Source: Diabrotica undecimpunctata (Eukaryota > Arthropoda > Insecta > Coleoptera > Chrysomelidae). Taken from it: a stretch of 64,000 nucleotides of DNA. Both the position numbers and the translations under genes were made by a program. Positions 21,401 to 32,899 of the stretch are shown one piece after another. Numbering within the stretch: position 1 is the stretch's first letter; each line of letters starts with the position of its first letter. The stretch covers positions 73,332,660 through 73,396,659 of the forward strand of contig NC_092810.1 of assembly GCF_040954645.1 (NCBI RefSeq), read 5' to 3'. Below the pieces are notes generated by a model, which made no database searches, was not told the DNA's origin, and saw only the letters and a program-made list of their open reading frames with translations.

Positions 21401-21800
21401 GATGCGTCGGGTGGGATGAATTGAATTTCGAAGAAGTGAAAAACCGGTTGCTCTAAGGATTTTGAAAATTAATAAAGATTTAGTGTGATAAATCCGTAAA
21501 CTAATTTTTCGAAACCAAATTCAGATTTCTGCTTTAATCTGTGCCTTCTAAGAATTGCAAGGCAAAACAGATGTTGATAAAGATGTTATTAGAGACATGG
21601 GGAATCTAAAATTGTATTTCATAACATATCTCCTCAACTAAGCAAAAATCCTCAGCGAACTGGTTTCTAGTACTCATAAAGAGTATACCGAAATAAAAGC
21701 AAAAAGACAGTTAAAATTTGATTTTACGTATAGTCCGTGTGTATATCCGCTCATACGTATTGCACCCTAAGGAATTATCAGAACGGTAAGGCTTGTTGAT
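18481..21800 (+). mobile_element. Rearranged Penelope-like element with direct terminal repeats and long inverted arms
   Basis: Terminal-repeat copies in direct orientation lie at about 18685-18975 and 21485-21790 (shared words: ttcgaaaccaaattcagatttctgc, gatgttattagagacatgg, agtgcgtctgtatatccgct), plus a partial copy at 18481-18600. Between them the 5' part of the ORF is present twice in opposite directions: about 18995-19818 on plus and 20733-21575 on minus. The two copies form ~820-bp arms around a ~915-bp loop holding the reverse transcriptase core. The two arms differ by scattered substitutions and small indels, so the inversion is not recent or has decayed. Confidence 0.7.
19141..20743 (+). 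pseudogene. Penelope-like reverse transcriptase, broken
   Basis: Two larger open pieces are at 19819-20007 ([18 protein letters not shown], the Penelope fingers motif) and 20252-20743. The second contains the palm box YVYDTFVIWPHG (the canonical second position of the YxDD box is altered: YVYDT) and LPFLDV, followed by VYRKPTHTNRY. Between them the plus strand still reads SFDIVSLFTNIPI (palm aspartate) and KGAPTGSP in another frame. Stops and shifts before 19819 and the loss of one catalytic aspartate make it inactive. The GIY-YIG endonuclease is missing after 20743, where the inverted arm begins. Confidence 0.8.
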
Positions 21801-22180
21801 AAATTTTGTTAATATTATTTGTAATAACTATTGATGTGAAGTAATAATAAATGTGTAATGTTTTTCTCTAAACCAAGAGTTGTAAAATTATTTCCTTTAA
21901 AAAGATTTTCACCCTTTAATATTTTTCAGGAAAAAAGCCTTTCTTTCTGTCCAGCAAGAGGATTCTTTTAATCGGCGTCCTTTTTACATAGTTTGGGAAC
22001 CTTCTTGTGTGTGTTGCCCAGGAAATCTATCTAAGTATTGTTTGATTTCTTTCTTTTTAGTTACCTCATCCAGTTCCTGCTTTATTAATTTACTTACGAC
22101 CCAGCTCTCCAACCAAAACAAGAATCGCCATTCGCAAACGTTTCGGTTTGTTTGCTTACCCTATCTCTATCTCAGTAATT
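21801..22180. other. Short AT-rich spacer
   Basis: Between the Penelope mosaic and the Harbinger relic. No coding motif or repeat recognised. Confidence 0.4.
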
Positions 22181-22189
22181 GCTCAGTCT

Positions 22190-22910
22190 CCACTTTCAAC
22201 CCCCTATAAGTGATATAAAATGTGGTAGGCAAATTAAATCTTTACAAACTTTAAAATTAGTCTTGAAAGTTCTACAATCAGTTTACCTCCCTACACCTAC
22301 GAAAGAGACATGGTTAGAATTGGCAAGAAGATACTGGGATGTTGAAATCTATCCAATTATGTGGAAAGTATAGAGGGCAAACAGTCAGGATAAGAGTTCC
22401 GCCAAAATCAGGTATAGAATATATTAACTACAAAAGGTATTCTCCATTGTTTTGATGGCTGTGTCCAATGCAGATGGAAGTGATGGATGTTTCATGGCCA
22501 TTGATATAGGTATGACCAAAAAAGTGACGGAAGGGCATTAACAGAAAGTAATTTTAAAAATAATTTACTTAATTACACTCTTCTAGATTTACGAAACCTT
22601 TCTCCACTACCTAGACAAACCACAGATTTTCCATTTTAATTTATTGCAAATTAAGCTTTTTCATTAATGTGTAATATCATGTAGCCCTATTCTAAAAAGG
22701 CTTAACAAATATGAAGAGAGTATTTAATGGCAGGTTTTCAAGAGGTCGCAAATCAGTAGAATGCTTGTCTGAAATGATGCCATTTAAGTTTAGAATTATA
22801 CACACAACCATTGCTTTTAATGTAAATACGGTAGACAATATTTTTCAAGCAGTATGCGTACTACATAAGGTCTGTTTTTGCTCCCGAGAGGACAAAAAAT
22901 AAACGATTGT
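22190..22910 (+). pseudogene. PIF/Harbinger transposase relic
   Basis: In three frames the plus strand reads SVYLPTPTKETWLELARRYW (about 22290-22340), a region equivalent to the first catalytic block (about 22350-22420, damaged), FSIVLMAVSNADGS (about 22440-22490, the segment before the second aspartate), and finally RVFNGRFSRGRKSVECL with KFRIIHTTIAFNVNTVDN (22720-22850). The last piece is the C-terminal block of DDE_Tnp_4 transposases that carries the catalytic glutamate (here VECL). Stops between blocks show it is dead. No terminal inverted repeats or target duplication were identified. Confidence 0.65.
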
Positions 22911-23828
22911 GACATAGAAATAGAAAATAAAGAACTTAGGATTTCCAAATCAGAAACGATTAAGTCATTGTCACTTTGGTTATACCTTGGCTTATACGCA
23001 AACCTGGCAAAACTGGAATTAAAAGCTAGGTCTCTGAAGCCCATAAGTCTTATGTTCTTGTTAAATACATTAGCGACGATGTATATGTCGTAAGTTTGAT
23101 CGAATTAGAGTCAGTATGCGTGTAGAGCAGGATTCTCTACGAAAACGGCGCTGAGCTATGTTGTACCGAGCATGGAATATGTTCTGGAAAATCATGAACT
23201 AATTCTGGATGTATTTACCGATATAAAGGAACAATTTGACAATACCCTTTACAAAGAAATGAAAAGGGCAATTCGTCTAGAGAAAATAGGTGAAATACTC
23301 TGCAGATGGATGTACCGAGGCTTCTTTGCTAGACATGCGTCTAACATATGACACCTGCATATACTTGCGCTGTTTCAAGAAGGCTGAAGATAAATAAGAT
23401 TAATAGATTCTTGTATTTATCGTGATTTCATTTAAGAGGGGTATTTAATAGTAAATAAATAACTGTATGATTTGTCTTGTTACGGGAAAATCGAGAAAAA
23501 AGTATTTCGTTACTATTATCTAAAAGCGATATATACTTATATCAAATATTTTTATATCTTTGGTGAGATACCTTTTTGCTACACAAAAGTTTAAATATAC
23601 ACATAAACTTAACCAGGAAATATCAAATTTATTTTCATGAGCTTAAGTTTACAATAGCAAATAGCTACATTTATAAATGTTTAATAATTAAATGGGTATA
23701 AAACTTATTTACGTTGCTAGACTGCTAAATAAAAACATATATATGCTATCTAAATAAATAAATAAATATGTTTTTTTATTCTATACTTAACTATACTTAG
23801 CAAATACTTTATTTCAAGTCTAAATATT
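22911..23828. other. Sequence downstream of the Harbinger relic and 3' of the candidate host exon
   Basis: No recognisable gene. A TTTATT at about 23808-23813 is AATAAA on the minus strand, 15-20 bases past the stop codon of the exon at 23829-24231. It could be its polyadenylation signal. Confidence 0.4.
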
Positions 23829-24231
23829 TTATCCAAAGTTTCCGCCAGTTAAGGAAGCGATAGCAGCAGTGGGAATTGGCGAGGACCCTACTATGGGTTG
23901 ACCACCTGTAACTGGGACGTCAGGTTCATCATATGGTTCTGACTTTCCAGAAATGTAATATATTTTAATAATATTTGCCCGTGGAAAACTGTAGAAGTAA
24001 TTTTTTGGAGCTGTAATATCTTCATTTTCGCTATTCTCTTTTCGAATAACTGGTAGTGGGGGTATGTGTGGTAATGGATTAAGACCATTATTTATTTGTG
24101 GGAATGGATTAACACCATTATTTGGTTGAGAAAATGGATTAAATTGACTAGGATCATTATTTATCTCTGGCAAAAGATTAGGACCATTATTTACGTGTGG
24201 ACGTGCATTGGGCAAATTACTTGTTTGGTAT
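23829..24231 (-). CDS. Candidate host terminal coding exon, Asn/Pro-rich repeat protein
   Basis: On the minus strand a clean acceptor (polypyrimidine, ttattttag) precedes 24231. The exon opens with one base completing a codon, then runs 133 codons to TAA at 23831-23829. The N-terminal half has three to four imperfect 10-12 residue repeats built on N-P-x-P-x-x-N-N-G (NPFSQPNNG, NPFPQINNG, NPLPHIP). The C-terminal half has an aromatic, charged segment (NYFYSFPRANIIKIYY) and ends in a small-residue, Gly-rich tail. No known domain recognised. A possible AATAAA follows the stop closely. The phase (one leading base) fits the donor end of the signal-peptide exon at 56184-56320. The TTG near 24215 is not a real start. 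Function unknown; low-complexity secreted proteins of insects are the nearest analogy. Confidence 0.5.
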
Positions 24232-25254
24232 CTAAAATAAAAAAAAATCTAATTAACAAAAAATACACAAAAAAAATTAGGTAGCTTCACGGCGGTACCG
24301 TTACAGGTGGGCAAATATTAAAATGTGTTACTAAATTAAGAATATATTTTCAGACGCAAGGTGAGACATCTACGCAAAGAAGTGCGCAAAAATAGTCTAT
24401 CTAAGGATAATATACGCATTTTGATAAACAAACATCCCAAAATTCCTATAAATATGTCTAGCTCAAGAAACTATGCAATATTTTACAGGAAGCTGCCAGG
24501 CATTTCTTGCAATTTGATATAAGGAACGGCACGACTAAATACAAAGGTGATAGCTAAAAACTGGAATATCTTCAAACCAATCATCTTCCTACTTCCACAT
24601 AATTATGTACATTATTGTATTCTCTATAATGACAATTACAAACCGTACTGTGCTTAAAGACCGGTGTCATATAATAGACTGTATTTCATACTACATAGTT
24701 AATAATCTAATTAAACCAATAATGGTTATTGATGAGAGTTCATCTAACAACAGCAATCTGTGTGTTACATATAAGGGAAAGAAGAACAAAATAATATTCA
24801 GAAAATGATTTTAAATTAATCTTCCTAATACAAAATTATATAAACCTTCCTTTTACATATCTGCGAATATTCTTATCAACAATGTTGAAAACATAATGCC
24901 TTTCAAACAACATGTGAAATAGAAAAACCACGTTGGGAGGGAAAATTATGAGTGACAATAAAATTAAAAACTTTCATATTTAAAAACTCTCCTATTTTAT
25001 ATTTCAAAAAGTCTCTCTACAGTCGTGGAAAAAGTATAGTGTAGAATTCGTATATGATGTGCTGCACTGCGTGCGGCTTCAGTTATGTGCAAGCTTTTAT
25101 ACTAGTGGACAATCAAGACTACTTATTGTAATAAAATAATGTAATTAATAAATAAAACATGTGGTTAATGAATTTAAACTTTCCTAAAATTTATATATTT
25201 AATGTTAAATAATGTTATATTTAACACTGTTTACGTAAAATGCTCCAGTAAAAT
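24232..25254. other. Presumed intron sequence, no gene
   Basis: Begins with the acceptor of the exon above. Short frames only; none carries a recognisable motif. Confidence 0.4.
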
Positions 25255-25560
25255 TAATCATGGCAAAATGGGACAAAAGGAGACCAAGATGATGTAAGCA
25301 GTGATTGTGGGGAAAGACAAAATATGGAACATTATCTTACATGCAAAAACTGTTTAAGATTTAAGGTTTTAGGAAAACCCTTTAAGATTTCTGGCTCGCC
25401 AACAAAAATGGAATCGACGTAGCCCTATTCTGGGAAGAATATTACCAGATTATAAAATTTATCATGGCTAAGAGCAGGATCCTTCAGAGGTTTGTGCGAT
25501 CTGAGGCCAAGGATAAAATATGCGCTCATCCCCCAAACATAAAAATCAAAAAAAAAATTA
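25255..25560 (+). pseudogene. 3' end of the same LINE family as 16040-17670
   Basis: The plus strand in two frames reads a terminal Cys/His block (WNIILHAKTV in one frame, MEHYLTCKNC in another) and a FWLANKNGIDVALFWEEYY segment. The latter parallels ILWLAKKDRIDVARYWAEIL in the minus-strand LINE near 16200, so the two are copies of one family. Only the extreme C-terminus is present; it is a 5'-truncated dead copy ending in an A-rich tail near 25555. Confidence 0.5.
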
Positions 25561-25632
25561 TATCACAAATACGGACAAATAACTTCATTGATATAAAGTA
25601 AAAAATTATAAACATTCATTGAACATAAGAGT

Positions 25633-25635
<3 letters not shown>

Positions 25636-25707
<72 letters not shown>
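25636..25707. repeat. (TA)n microsatellite
   Basis: About 36 uninterrupted TA dinucleotides. Confidence 0.95.
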
Positions 25708-25708
<1 letters not shown>

Positions 25709-26017
25709 CTGTAAGAGATGTTTTATAAGAATAGATACACTACACAATGTTCTTGAGCTGGTTTTATTTTCAATACATTTAATTATTCAAATAACAGCAC
25801 CCTCAATATCTTTTGATTTTTCATCAGCTACAAAGTTGTTAAGGTCTTCACAAGTATTTTTTTTTATTAAAAAGAAACATTGCTGCATCCACCAACAGGT
25901 TATTGGCGGCGTTACTCAGTAAACAAAACTTTAAATCTGATACAAAATAATAATTGACCTTAGTTAATTTAATAAGTTTTTTACGTGACAGTTTTCTCCT
26001 AATAAATCTGGTAGAGT

Positions 26018-26145
26018 AATTGGTATATCGGGATGACCTCAGCGGAGCTGTTTCGCAGAGCAGTCAACAAAATCATGATAGCCTTGATGATCGCCAACAT
26101 CCGGACCGGATAAGGCACTGAAGAAGAAGAAGAATTGGTATATCG
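26018..26145 (+). mobile_element. 102-bp LINE tail insertion with 13-bp target site duplication
   Basis: A GC-richer 102-bp segment (26031-26132) ending in (GAA)n is flanked by perfect direct repeats aattggtatatcg at 26018-26030 and 26133-26145. The segment looks like the extreme 3' end of a LINE (or a derived SINE). The tail, short length and duplication indicate a severely 5'-truncated retroposition event. It landed just beyond the 3' end of the I-like LINE at 26150. Confidence 0.8.
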
Positions 26146-26182
26146 TTTATTAAACGTTCTCTATGGTATTTTTAACACTCAA

Positions 26183-29100
26183 TTAACAAATGGACGACCG
26201 TAAGAGGCGTAGCACATAGGTCGCACAGGGGGCGTTCACTGGCCGAAAGTAAATACGAATGTGTGATTCACTCTCACGCACTAATTCAGATTCCGCACTT
26301 GTTCCTGCATTACGAGCACTACTGTCTGTCTCTTCATTGCCGATAATTGCTATATGCGATGAGATCCATATAAATTTAAGAGTTATGTGGTTCTCTTGGG
26401 CGATTTGTAGTTCAGTTTTTATTAGTTGCTCCAATGGCTGTTTAGGATACAAATGCTGAATTCCAAAAAGAGAGCAGAGCGAGTCGGTGAGAAACAGAAG
26501 TTTTGAAGTTCTTGAGAGATTTGCATGTTTTAGGGCACGGTACAAAGCAAATAGGTCAGCGGTGAAAACACTTGAGCTAGGCGGTAGTCTAAATTTGAAA
26601 GTAGACATTAGAGTAACAAATAAACAACCAATGCCATCATTAGATTTAGAGGCATCGGTAAAGATGTTTGTGCAGTTAAGGTAGTCTCGTTCAAGAAAAT
26701 CATTTAGTTTGTTTTTGATTAGTATGTTTTTTATTATATATTTATTTTTTGGAGAACTCTATTAGAGAGGTGTTGTAATTTAGGATGCTTATTAACCATG
26801 GAGTCGGATGTTGGATGTTATAGTGAAATATATCTGGGATTGTTGTGTCAAAATTATTCAGAATTGATCTTACTCGTATATAATAAGGTTTTCCAGTACG
26901 CGGTTTATTAAAGAGAAAGTCAAGATTATTTTTAGAAAAAGTATTTTCGAAGAGTGGATGATCCTTATTAGCAGCTACAGAAGAAGCGTGAGAAAGTGCT
27001 AAAAGTGCCCGCCTATACTGCAGTGATGGTTCTCCAGTTTTGGAATATAAGCTTTCTATGGATGAAGTGTGAAAAGCTCCGAGAACGATCCGAAGTGCAG
27101 CATTGTAGATTGTATCTAACGGTTTTAAGGTACTCTTGGTTACGGAGGCATAAACAATTGAACCGTAATCGAGTTTGGATCTAATTAGTGTTTTATACAG
27201 AAGGAGTAGTGTAGAGAAGTCGGAACCTCAGAAAAGATTTGATACGGTTTTAAGCAAATTGAGTCTTTTGTTGCATGTTAGCGACAAGTGTTGTATGTGC
27301 TTTTTCCAGGAAAGTTTTTGATCTAGCCACACCAAGGAATTTCACGGAGTTTTGGAAGGGAATGATGCTGTTGTTGAAGATAAAGGACTGGTGTAATGGA
27401 TGATTTTTTCGTAAACACCATACCAGTTGTCTTTGTAACGGAGAATTCGAAGCCTGTACTAGCTGTCCATTCATCTAGTTGGGTTAAAAATGTCTGTACT
27501 ATTCTGCACATAGATTCTTTTTGTGTTCCTTTAATGTACACAACTAAATCGTTGGCATAGAGGCGAGCTTTGAGAGGTTTATGTAGTTTGTTTAATATGT
27601 TGTTTATGGCAACTAGGAATAGGGTAGGACTAAGTACTGAGCCATGTGTGGTACTGTTTTCTGCAGTATAAAAATCAGAATAAACGTTATTAACTCTTAC
27701 TTGAAAAGTCTTTTCAAATTTTTGATATAGCCTAAGCAGTGTCCTTCAATATTGGATGCATGCAATTTTTTAACGATGTTGAATCTCCAATACGTTTTGA
27801 AGGCTGTCTTCATATGGAAGAAAATAGCTATGCACATTTGATTCATTGCTAATGCTTCTTGGACAACACTTTGTACGTCTACGATATTGTCAATTGCTGA
27901 CCGGTTACGTCTGAAGCCGTTTTGCTCTGGTAAGAAGAAATGAGATTTTTTTAGTGTCCACATAAGCCGGGCATTGACTATTTTCTCCACTAATTTAGCC
28001 ATGGCAGATGTTAGAGAGATGGGTCTGTATGAATCTGGATCAAGTCGAAGCTTTCTGGAATCTAAAAACGACAAAATTGTGGCTTTTGCCCATATAGACG
28101 GATATTGTCGTTGTTGCCAAATTTGATTGAAAATTTGCAGTAGATGTTGTTTTGTTAAGATTGATAAATGCTTTAGGAATACAACAGAAATATTGTCGGG
28201 TCCTGGACTTGAGTTTTTCATATCTTGTAAGAAGTTATTAAGTTCTATAATAGTAAGAGGTTGAGATAGGGGGTTTTCGTGGGATTCTTCTAGAGACAAG
28301 ATGGTACGTTCTTTTTTTAGCTTGTAGTCCCTAAAATTAATATCGTAGTTTTCGCTAGAGGAATGTTATTCAAAGGTGAAAGCAAGAGTTTTAGCGATGT
28401 TTTGTGAAGAAAAGACTGTGGTATTGTTTATTTTAGGAGTGTTAATTGATTAAGAATACTTCAAACCGGAAATTTTCTTTACCCTTTTCCAAACTTCGCT
28501 CATTGGAGTAGAACTGTGTATTTCTGAGACGCATTTTGACCATGAGGCTTTTTTTGAATTTTTTATGAATAATTGGGCTCTAGCTTTTAATCATTTGAAT
28601 TATATTTGACTTTCTTAGGTTTTGTGCCATTTGAACCTATTTAGAGCTTTTTTACTTTGCCGTATTGCTTCTTTGCAATTCTTATTCCACCATGGTACTG
28701 GATGATGATTGGGTGATTTTTTTTTTGTTTTTTGAATGTTAAGTTCTGCGCTTTCTAGTATTAAGTCATTCAAATTGGTGATTGTTCTATCGAGATCACA
28801 GTAATTTATTTTACAGCTTTCTATGGAATTATCAATATATGTTGAAAAACTCACCCAGTCAGCCCTTTCTGTTTTCCATTTTAAGGACAACACTTCCCAG
28901 GATAAGCAAGGAGTTAAAATTGGATCACAGAGACTTAGGTCAATTACCAAGGATTCTCCTGATGCTGAGTTGAACCTCGCGGGGGTTCCATCATTAAGAA
29001 AATTTAAGTTAACGTTATATTTTAGGTTTTATATTATTCTTCCCATATTATTTGTGTTAGAATAACCCCATATTATATTGTGTCCATTAAAGTCACCGAC

Positions 29101-29500
29101 GACTATACGTGGTGTTGGAATTTGGTGTATAAGGTGCAGTATATCTGCATAATTTACCTGTCAGTTGGGAGGAATGTAGGTATTACATAGATAAAATGAC
29201 ATTAAGGAATCAATTTTGATGACTATAATTTCTAAATTGCTTACTACGGGAAACAAGTTTGCATCGAAAGAGTTTTTTACTGTCATAACACTACCACTAG
29301 CATGGTTAACAAGCATCCTGTCTCTACGGAAGCATATGTATTGTTTAGGACTGTATTTCTGTTGGGGTTTTAAATTGGTCTCTTGTAGACAGATTATGTC
29401 TGGACAGTTTTCTACAATGATAATCTGTAGCATAGCCAAGCGATGGAAGAATCCATTAATATTCCATTGTATGATCGAGTTGAATGTGCGAAATAAAAAA
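26183..29500 (-). pseudogene. ORF2 of I-like LINE: endonuclease, reverse transcriptase, RNase H
   Basis: In order on the minus strand: endonuclease start (IIQWNINGF, then CLQETNLKP near 29380 and VGDFNGHN near 29100); linker with NHHPVPWWN (about 28690); reverse transcriptase 28299-27697 with SSPGPDNIS, SYRPISLTS and QNGFRRNRS, then GSVLSPTLF and the catalytic box near 27560. The box reads YANDL instead of YADDL, and the first palm motif reads FFHMKTAF, lacking the expected aspartate; both catalytic sites are therefore mutated. RNase H at 26608-26183 has FTADLFALYRAL, FLTDSLCS and FIWISSHIAIIGNEETD. Intervening frameshifts occur near 29160, 28600, 27690 and 27320. Not functional. Confidence 0.8.
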
Positions 29501-29541
29501 ATTTCAATAAAAAAAAAATAAAAACTAAACGATAGCTGCTA

Positions 29542-30855
29542 ATAAGTGCTGACAGAGCCCACCTCTCCAAGATAAGCAAATATTTTTTTGTTTAAGTTAG
29601 TTAGTCTTGATTTTATTGACCTTTCTTTTAAATAGGGACGGATTTGTTTTAATATGTTAGAGATAGCTAACAAATCAGAAGTGAAATCCTTGATCGAGAT
29701 TATGGAATTAGATAAGCCGGCAGTGTTGTCTAGTAGGAGGGCTAATTGTTCACTGTTCAGTGAAAATGGTGGTTCGTGATTATTGATGAAGGTTTTGGGT
29801 GGTTCTATCATGGATGAAAAGGATTAATCCGAATGCATTTCTACTAGTTTGGTTTTCTTTCGCTTTTTTCGAGTTCCTGTGGATTTTGATGTTATAAATG
29901 GGCTTTCTTGAGGTGCAGTGTCAGTTTCTGGAGCGATGATTTCATTTATAGAGCTTTTTGAACGCGTTTCTTATTTCCTGTTTCTTCTGTATTTAAATTG
30001 GGTAATTCTGACTAGGTATGTTGTAAAAGGGTGCTTTGGTGTGATAATGGAGGTAGAGTTTGGTTAGTGAAGGTTGGCTAGTTTCACTGGCAAAAGAACA
30101 GGATTGTGTAGGAAGCGTTTCTGTTACAGTTTGTGTAGTTAAATCAGCTATAATTGTAATATTAGAAGTTGTAGAACTTAGTGAAGTTTGTTGTATTTTA
30201 GATATATTTGTAGGTTCAGTGCAGGCTGCTACCACGTGTCCTGGTTTCTTACATTTAAAGCAGACTTTCCGTCTTGTGAAAAGAATACTGTGTTGTTTGT
30301 GTTTTCGAATGTTATTGTTATGGCGCTTGGGATGGTTAAATTATGAGGGCTAACATATACTTGTCTTCTAAAGCTTAGGATATGGCTATGATCAGAAAGA
30401 TTTGCACCGATTTTTAGAAATGGTATGGGAGGTACAAGATTTAGACCGATTTTAAGTAATTATTTTTCAAGAATATTATATGAAATGGTCGGGCATACGT
30501 TTGACATAACAATTCTTTTAGGTGTTATAAGCCGTCTAGCTCTTAAAACTTCTCCTTGGATAGTGATTTGACCATGGTTATTTAAAAACTCATCTGGGAT
30601 ATTTTTGTTGTCAAGGTATTTGCAGATTCGGTTGTTGGAAGGGCGGGAGGCGAAAATGATATTTTTTGGTTGAAATATATTACCAAGAGGAATTAGGTAG
30701 TATTGAAGCGGAGTATTTTCAATTGCACTAAACACTAGTGCTTGTTCTTTGGAAGGAAATTTTAATTGATTGGTTAATGCTAAGTAGCTTTTTGGTACAT
30801 TTCTTTTATATTGAGATAGTTCGGAATCAAGTTGTTGTGCATTACTTATATCCAT
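29542..30855 (-). pseudogene. ORF1 (gag-like, CCHC) of I-like LINE
   Basis: An open piece at 30855-30460 (131 codons) has an RNA-binding-like N-terminal domain (YYLIPLGN, ARRLITPKRIVMSN). The minus strand then continues in a shifted frame to a CCHC knuckle (VCFKCKKPGHVVAAC at about 30270-30225), a Ser/Thr-rich stretch, and a C-terminal frame at 29811-29539 with a helical segment (DLLAISNILKQIRPYLKE). Stops separate the pieces. In intact elements this protein binds the LINE RNA. Confidence 0.65.
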
Positions 30856-30879
30856 GCTTGCTTCAGTAAAATGTTATCC

Positions 30880-32582
30880 GCAAGAGTGAGTGCGGCTCTG
30901 TCCCCTGATGGAAACTCAACCAGTTCTTATCAATTTAAATCTCGATTGAAAATTTCTTGGTTAATGTAATATTATTGGTATATACCATCGAGTTAGAATA
31001 GACTTTAACTCGATGGTATATACAATAAAATGTTTGTTATTTGGAATAATTAAATGAAAAATAATATCTCGTTGGTCACTTACTGCCTTTTTTTATTGAT
31101 ATGCACAACTTTCACAAAATAAATCAGACTTTTTACTTGCACTTTTTGTATAAATTACGATCATAACTAAAACATAGGTTAACTTGTGCTCAATCAGGAC
31201 CGGTCCCTTCACAAATATTTATTTTTTTAAGTTTTTAGTTTATTAAAATATTACATAAACTAGAAATGTCAAATATGTTGGTTTAAGGCTTTTCGGCAGT
31301 ACAAAATGACGCTTTAAAAAAGTATGTACAGCTAAACAGATTTAACTGCAATGGTGATGATTTAATACGACCAGACACAACAGACGTTGGTTGATGCGGT
31401 GTTGCCTAATGGAATATTATTTTAGAGGTATTGAACTGTAATATTTATACTCCATAATTACTGTAATGAGTTTATAATTATATTTATTATCAGAGCACTA
31501 ATATCAAAGTTAAAATGTCGTAGGTGTCCAATATCAAATCTTCAGAATTCATATCCGAAATTGGACAGTATAATTTTATCACCCAGTAAACCGAATGAAT
31601 TTATTTGTTATTAAATACACACACGTAGTTAATTAGGTTACATACACATTTGGTCAATTATCAATAATATAATTTGGACATCAGTCAAAAGTGCTGACAA
31701 AAGTTAAACAATTTACATAAATTAGATACACATATCACGCGAGGTCCGCGAATATATTGACCCAATTAAAACTTATATAAAACTAAGATCTCTTGCCTAG
31801 AGAAGCATTCAATTAATATTCACTCAACAAACTTGATAGTCTTCAACGATCAACTTCATCAGTCTCTACTCAAAGTAATCCCGGGTCCCATAGTATACGT
31901 CTCATCAATAAACTCTGCTACTATTATTTGGTGTTTCCATTACAACTGAACGAACATCTTCACTGAGCCAACGAAGGGGAATTTGTTCAGTAGGTAATTG
32001 ATAAAATATGTTATTAAGAGCGTAGGCGCAAAATTTCGGGCCAATGCCTTTTAAATGCATTCATTTTTTTCGAATCCTCAGAAAACTAATAAATATTTTT
32101 GAAAAATTTAAACGCAGAATGACAGATTATATTATTACCGAGGGCCGAAAGTCCCTTAGAATAAACAAAAAGTTTTTTTTGAATGAGAATATTATTATAT
32201 TACAAAAATCATAGGGTTTTTCCTTTTTGTTCTCTATGTGTCAGAGTTAAAACACACCAGTAAAAGATAACAAACAAAAATTTTACTATCTGTACCTAAA
32301 TTTTAAAGAATTTTAAAATGTATTTTGTCCACTATTTTATATTTTATATGTGTGTTATTAATGTTGAGTGTCTATGCTTTTACAAATAATCTCAACGACT
32401 AGTAAGTTGCACTAAAGATTTGTAATATTTTATAAATATTTACATTTTTTTTCTTATTACAGTGTCTTGAAAAGGTTGAAAAAGGAATAAAACCATTCCG
32501 AAAGCTAGACAAAAAGTCATAAGAGTGTTTCATTAACATCCCGGCCAATTTTCTGACTGCAACCCTAATAAACTGTGTTGTT

Positions 32583-32584
<2 letters not shown>
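30880..32584. other. AT-rich stretch with a possible LTR-like relic
   Basis: No gene recognised. At about 31770-31935 the plus strand has a TATA-like cttatataaaac, a downstream cagtctctactc, AATAAA near 31907 and then tttggtgtttcc. That order resembles an LTR end followed by a primer binding site, but no second LTR or gag/pol is adjacent, so I leave it unassigned. Confidence 0.35.

Positions 32585-32663
<79 letters not shown>
32585..32663. repeat. (TA)n microsatellite
   Basis: About 39 TA dinucleotides without interruption. Confidence 0.95.
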
Positions 32664-32669
<6 letters not shown>

Positions 32670-32899
32670 TACCAAGTTTTTGTCCTCATCTTTATCAAAG
32701 GTTAGTGAAGATAATGGTTCGTGATGTTAAAAGGGACATTGGGATACTCATTAAGATTGAGAGACTCAAGGTAACAATGTTTTCGGCAGTAAAAAAGAAA
32801 CTGCGAACTTGAAATTTCTGTTATGAAAAAAGAATAGATCAGTATAATAACACTAAATATAAAACAAAATTAAATACTGACCAACAAGTTCAGAACATG

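Larger units (their letters stand above)
26150..30860 (-). mobile_element. Nearly full-length, degenerate I-like LINE with RNase H
   Basis: About 4.7 kb on the minus strand with the order ORF1 (gag-like with CCHC) - endonuclease - reverse transcriptase - RNase H. The two-ORF layout plus a C-terminal RNase H is typical of the I group of insect LINEs; Loa is an alternative. Frames are broken in several places. Ends are not sharply defined: the 3' end is near 26150 and the 5' end near 30860-30900. It lies inside the proposed 32-kb intron. Confidence 0.7.

Noticed and set aside
31740..31990. LTR-like order (TATA, AATAAA, then tttggtg)
   Set aside because: No second LTR, no gag or pol beside it, and no target duplication found; too weak to call.
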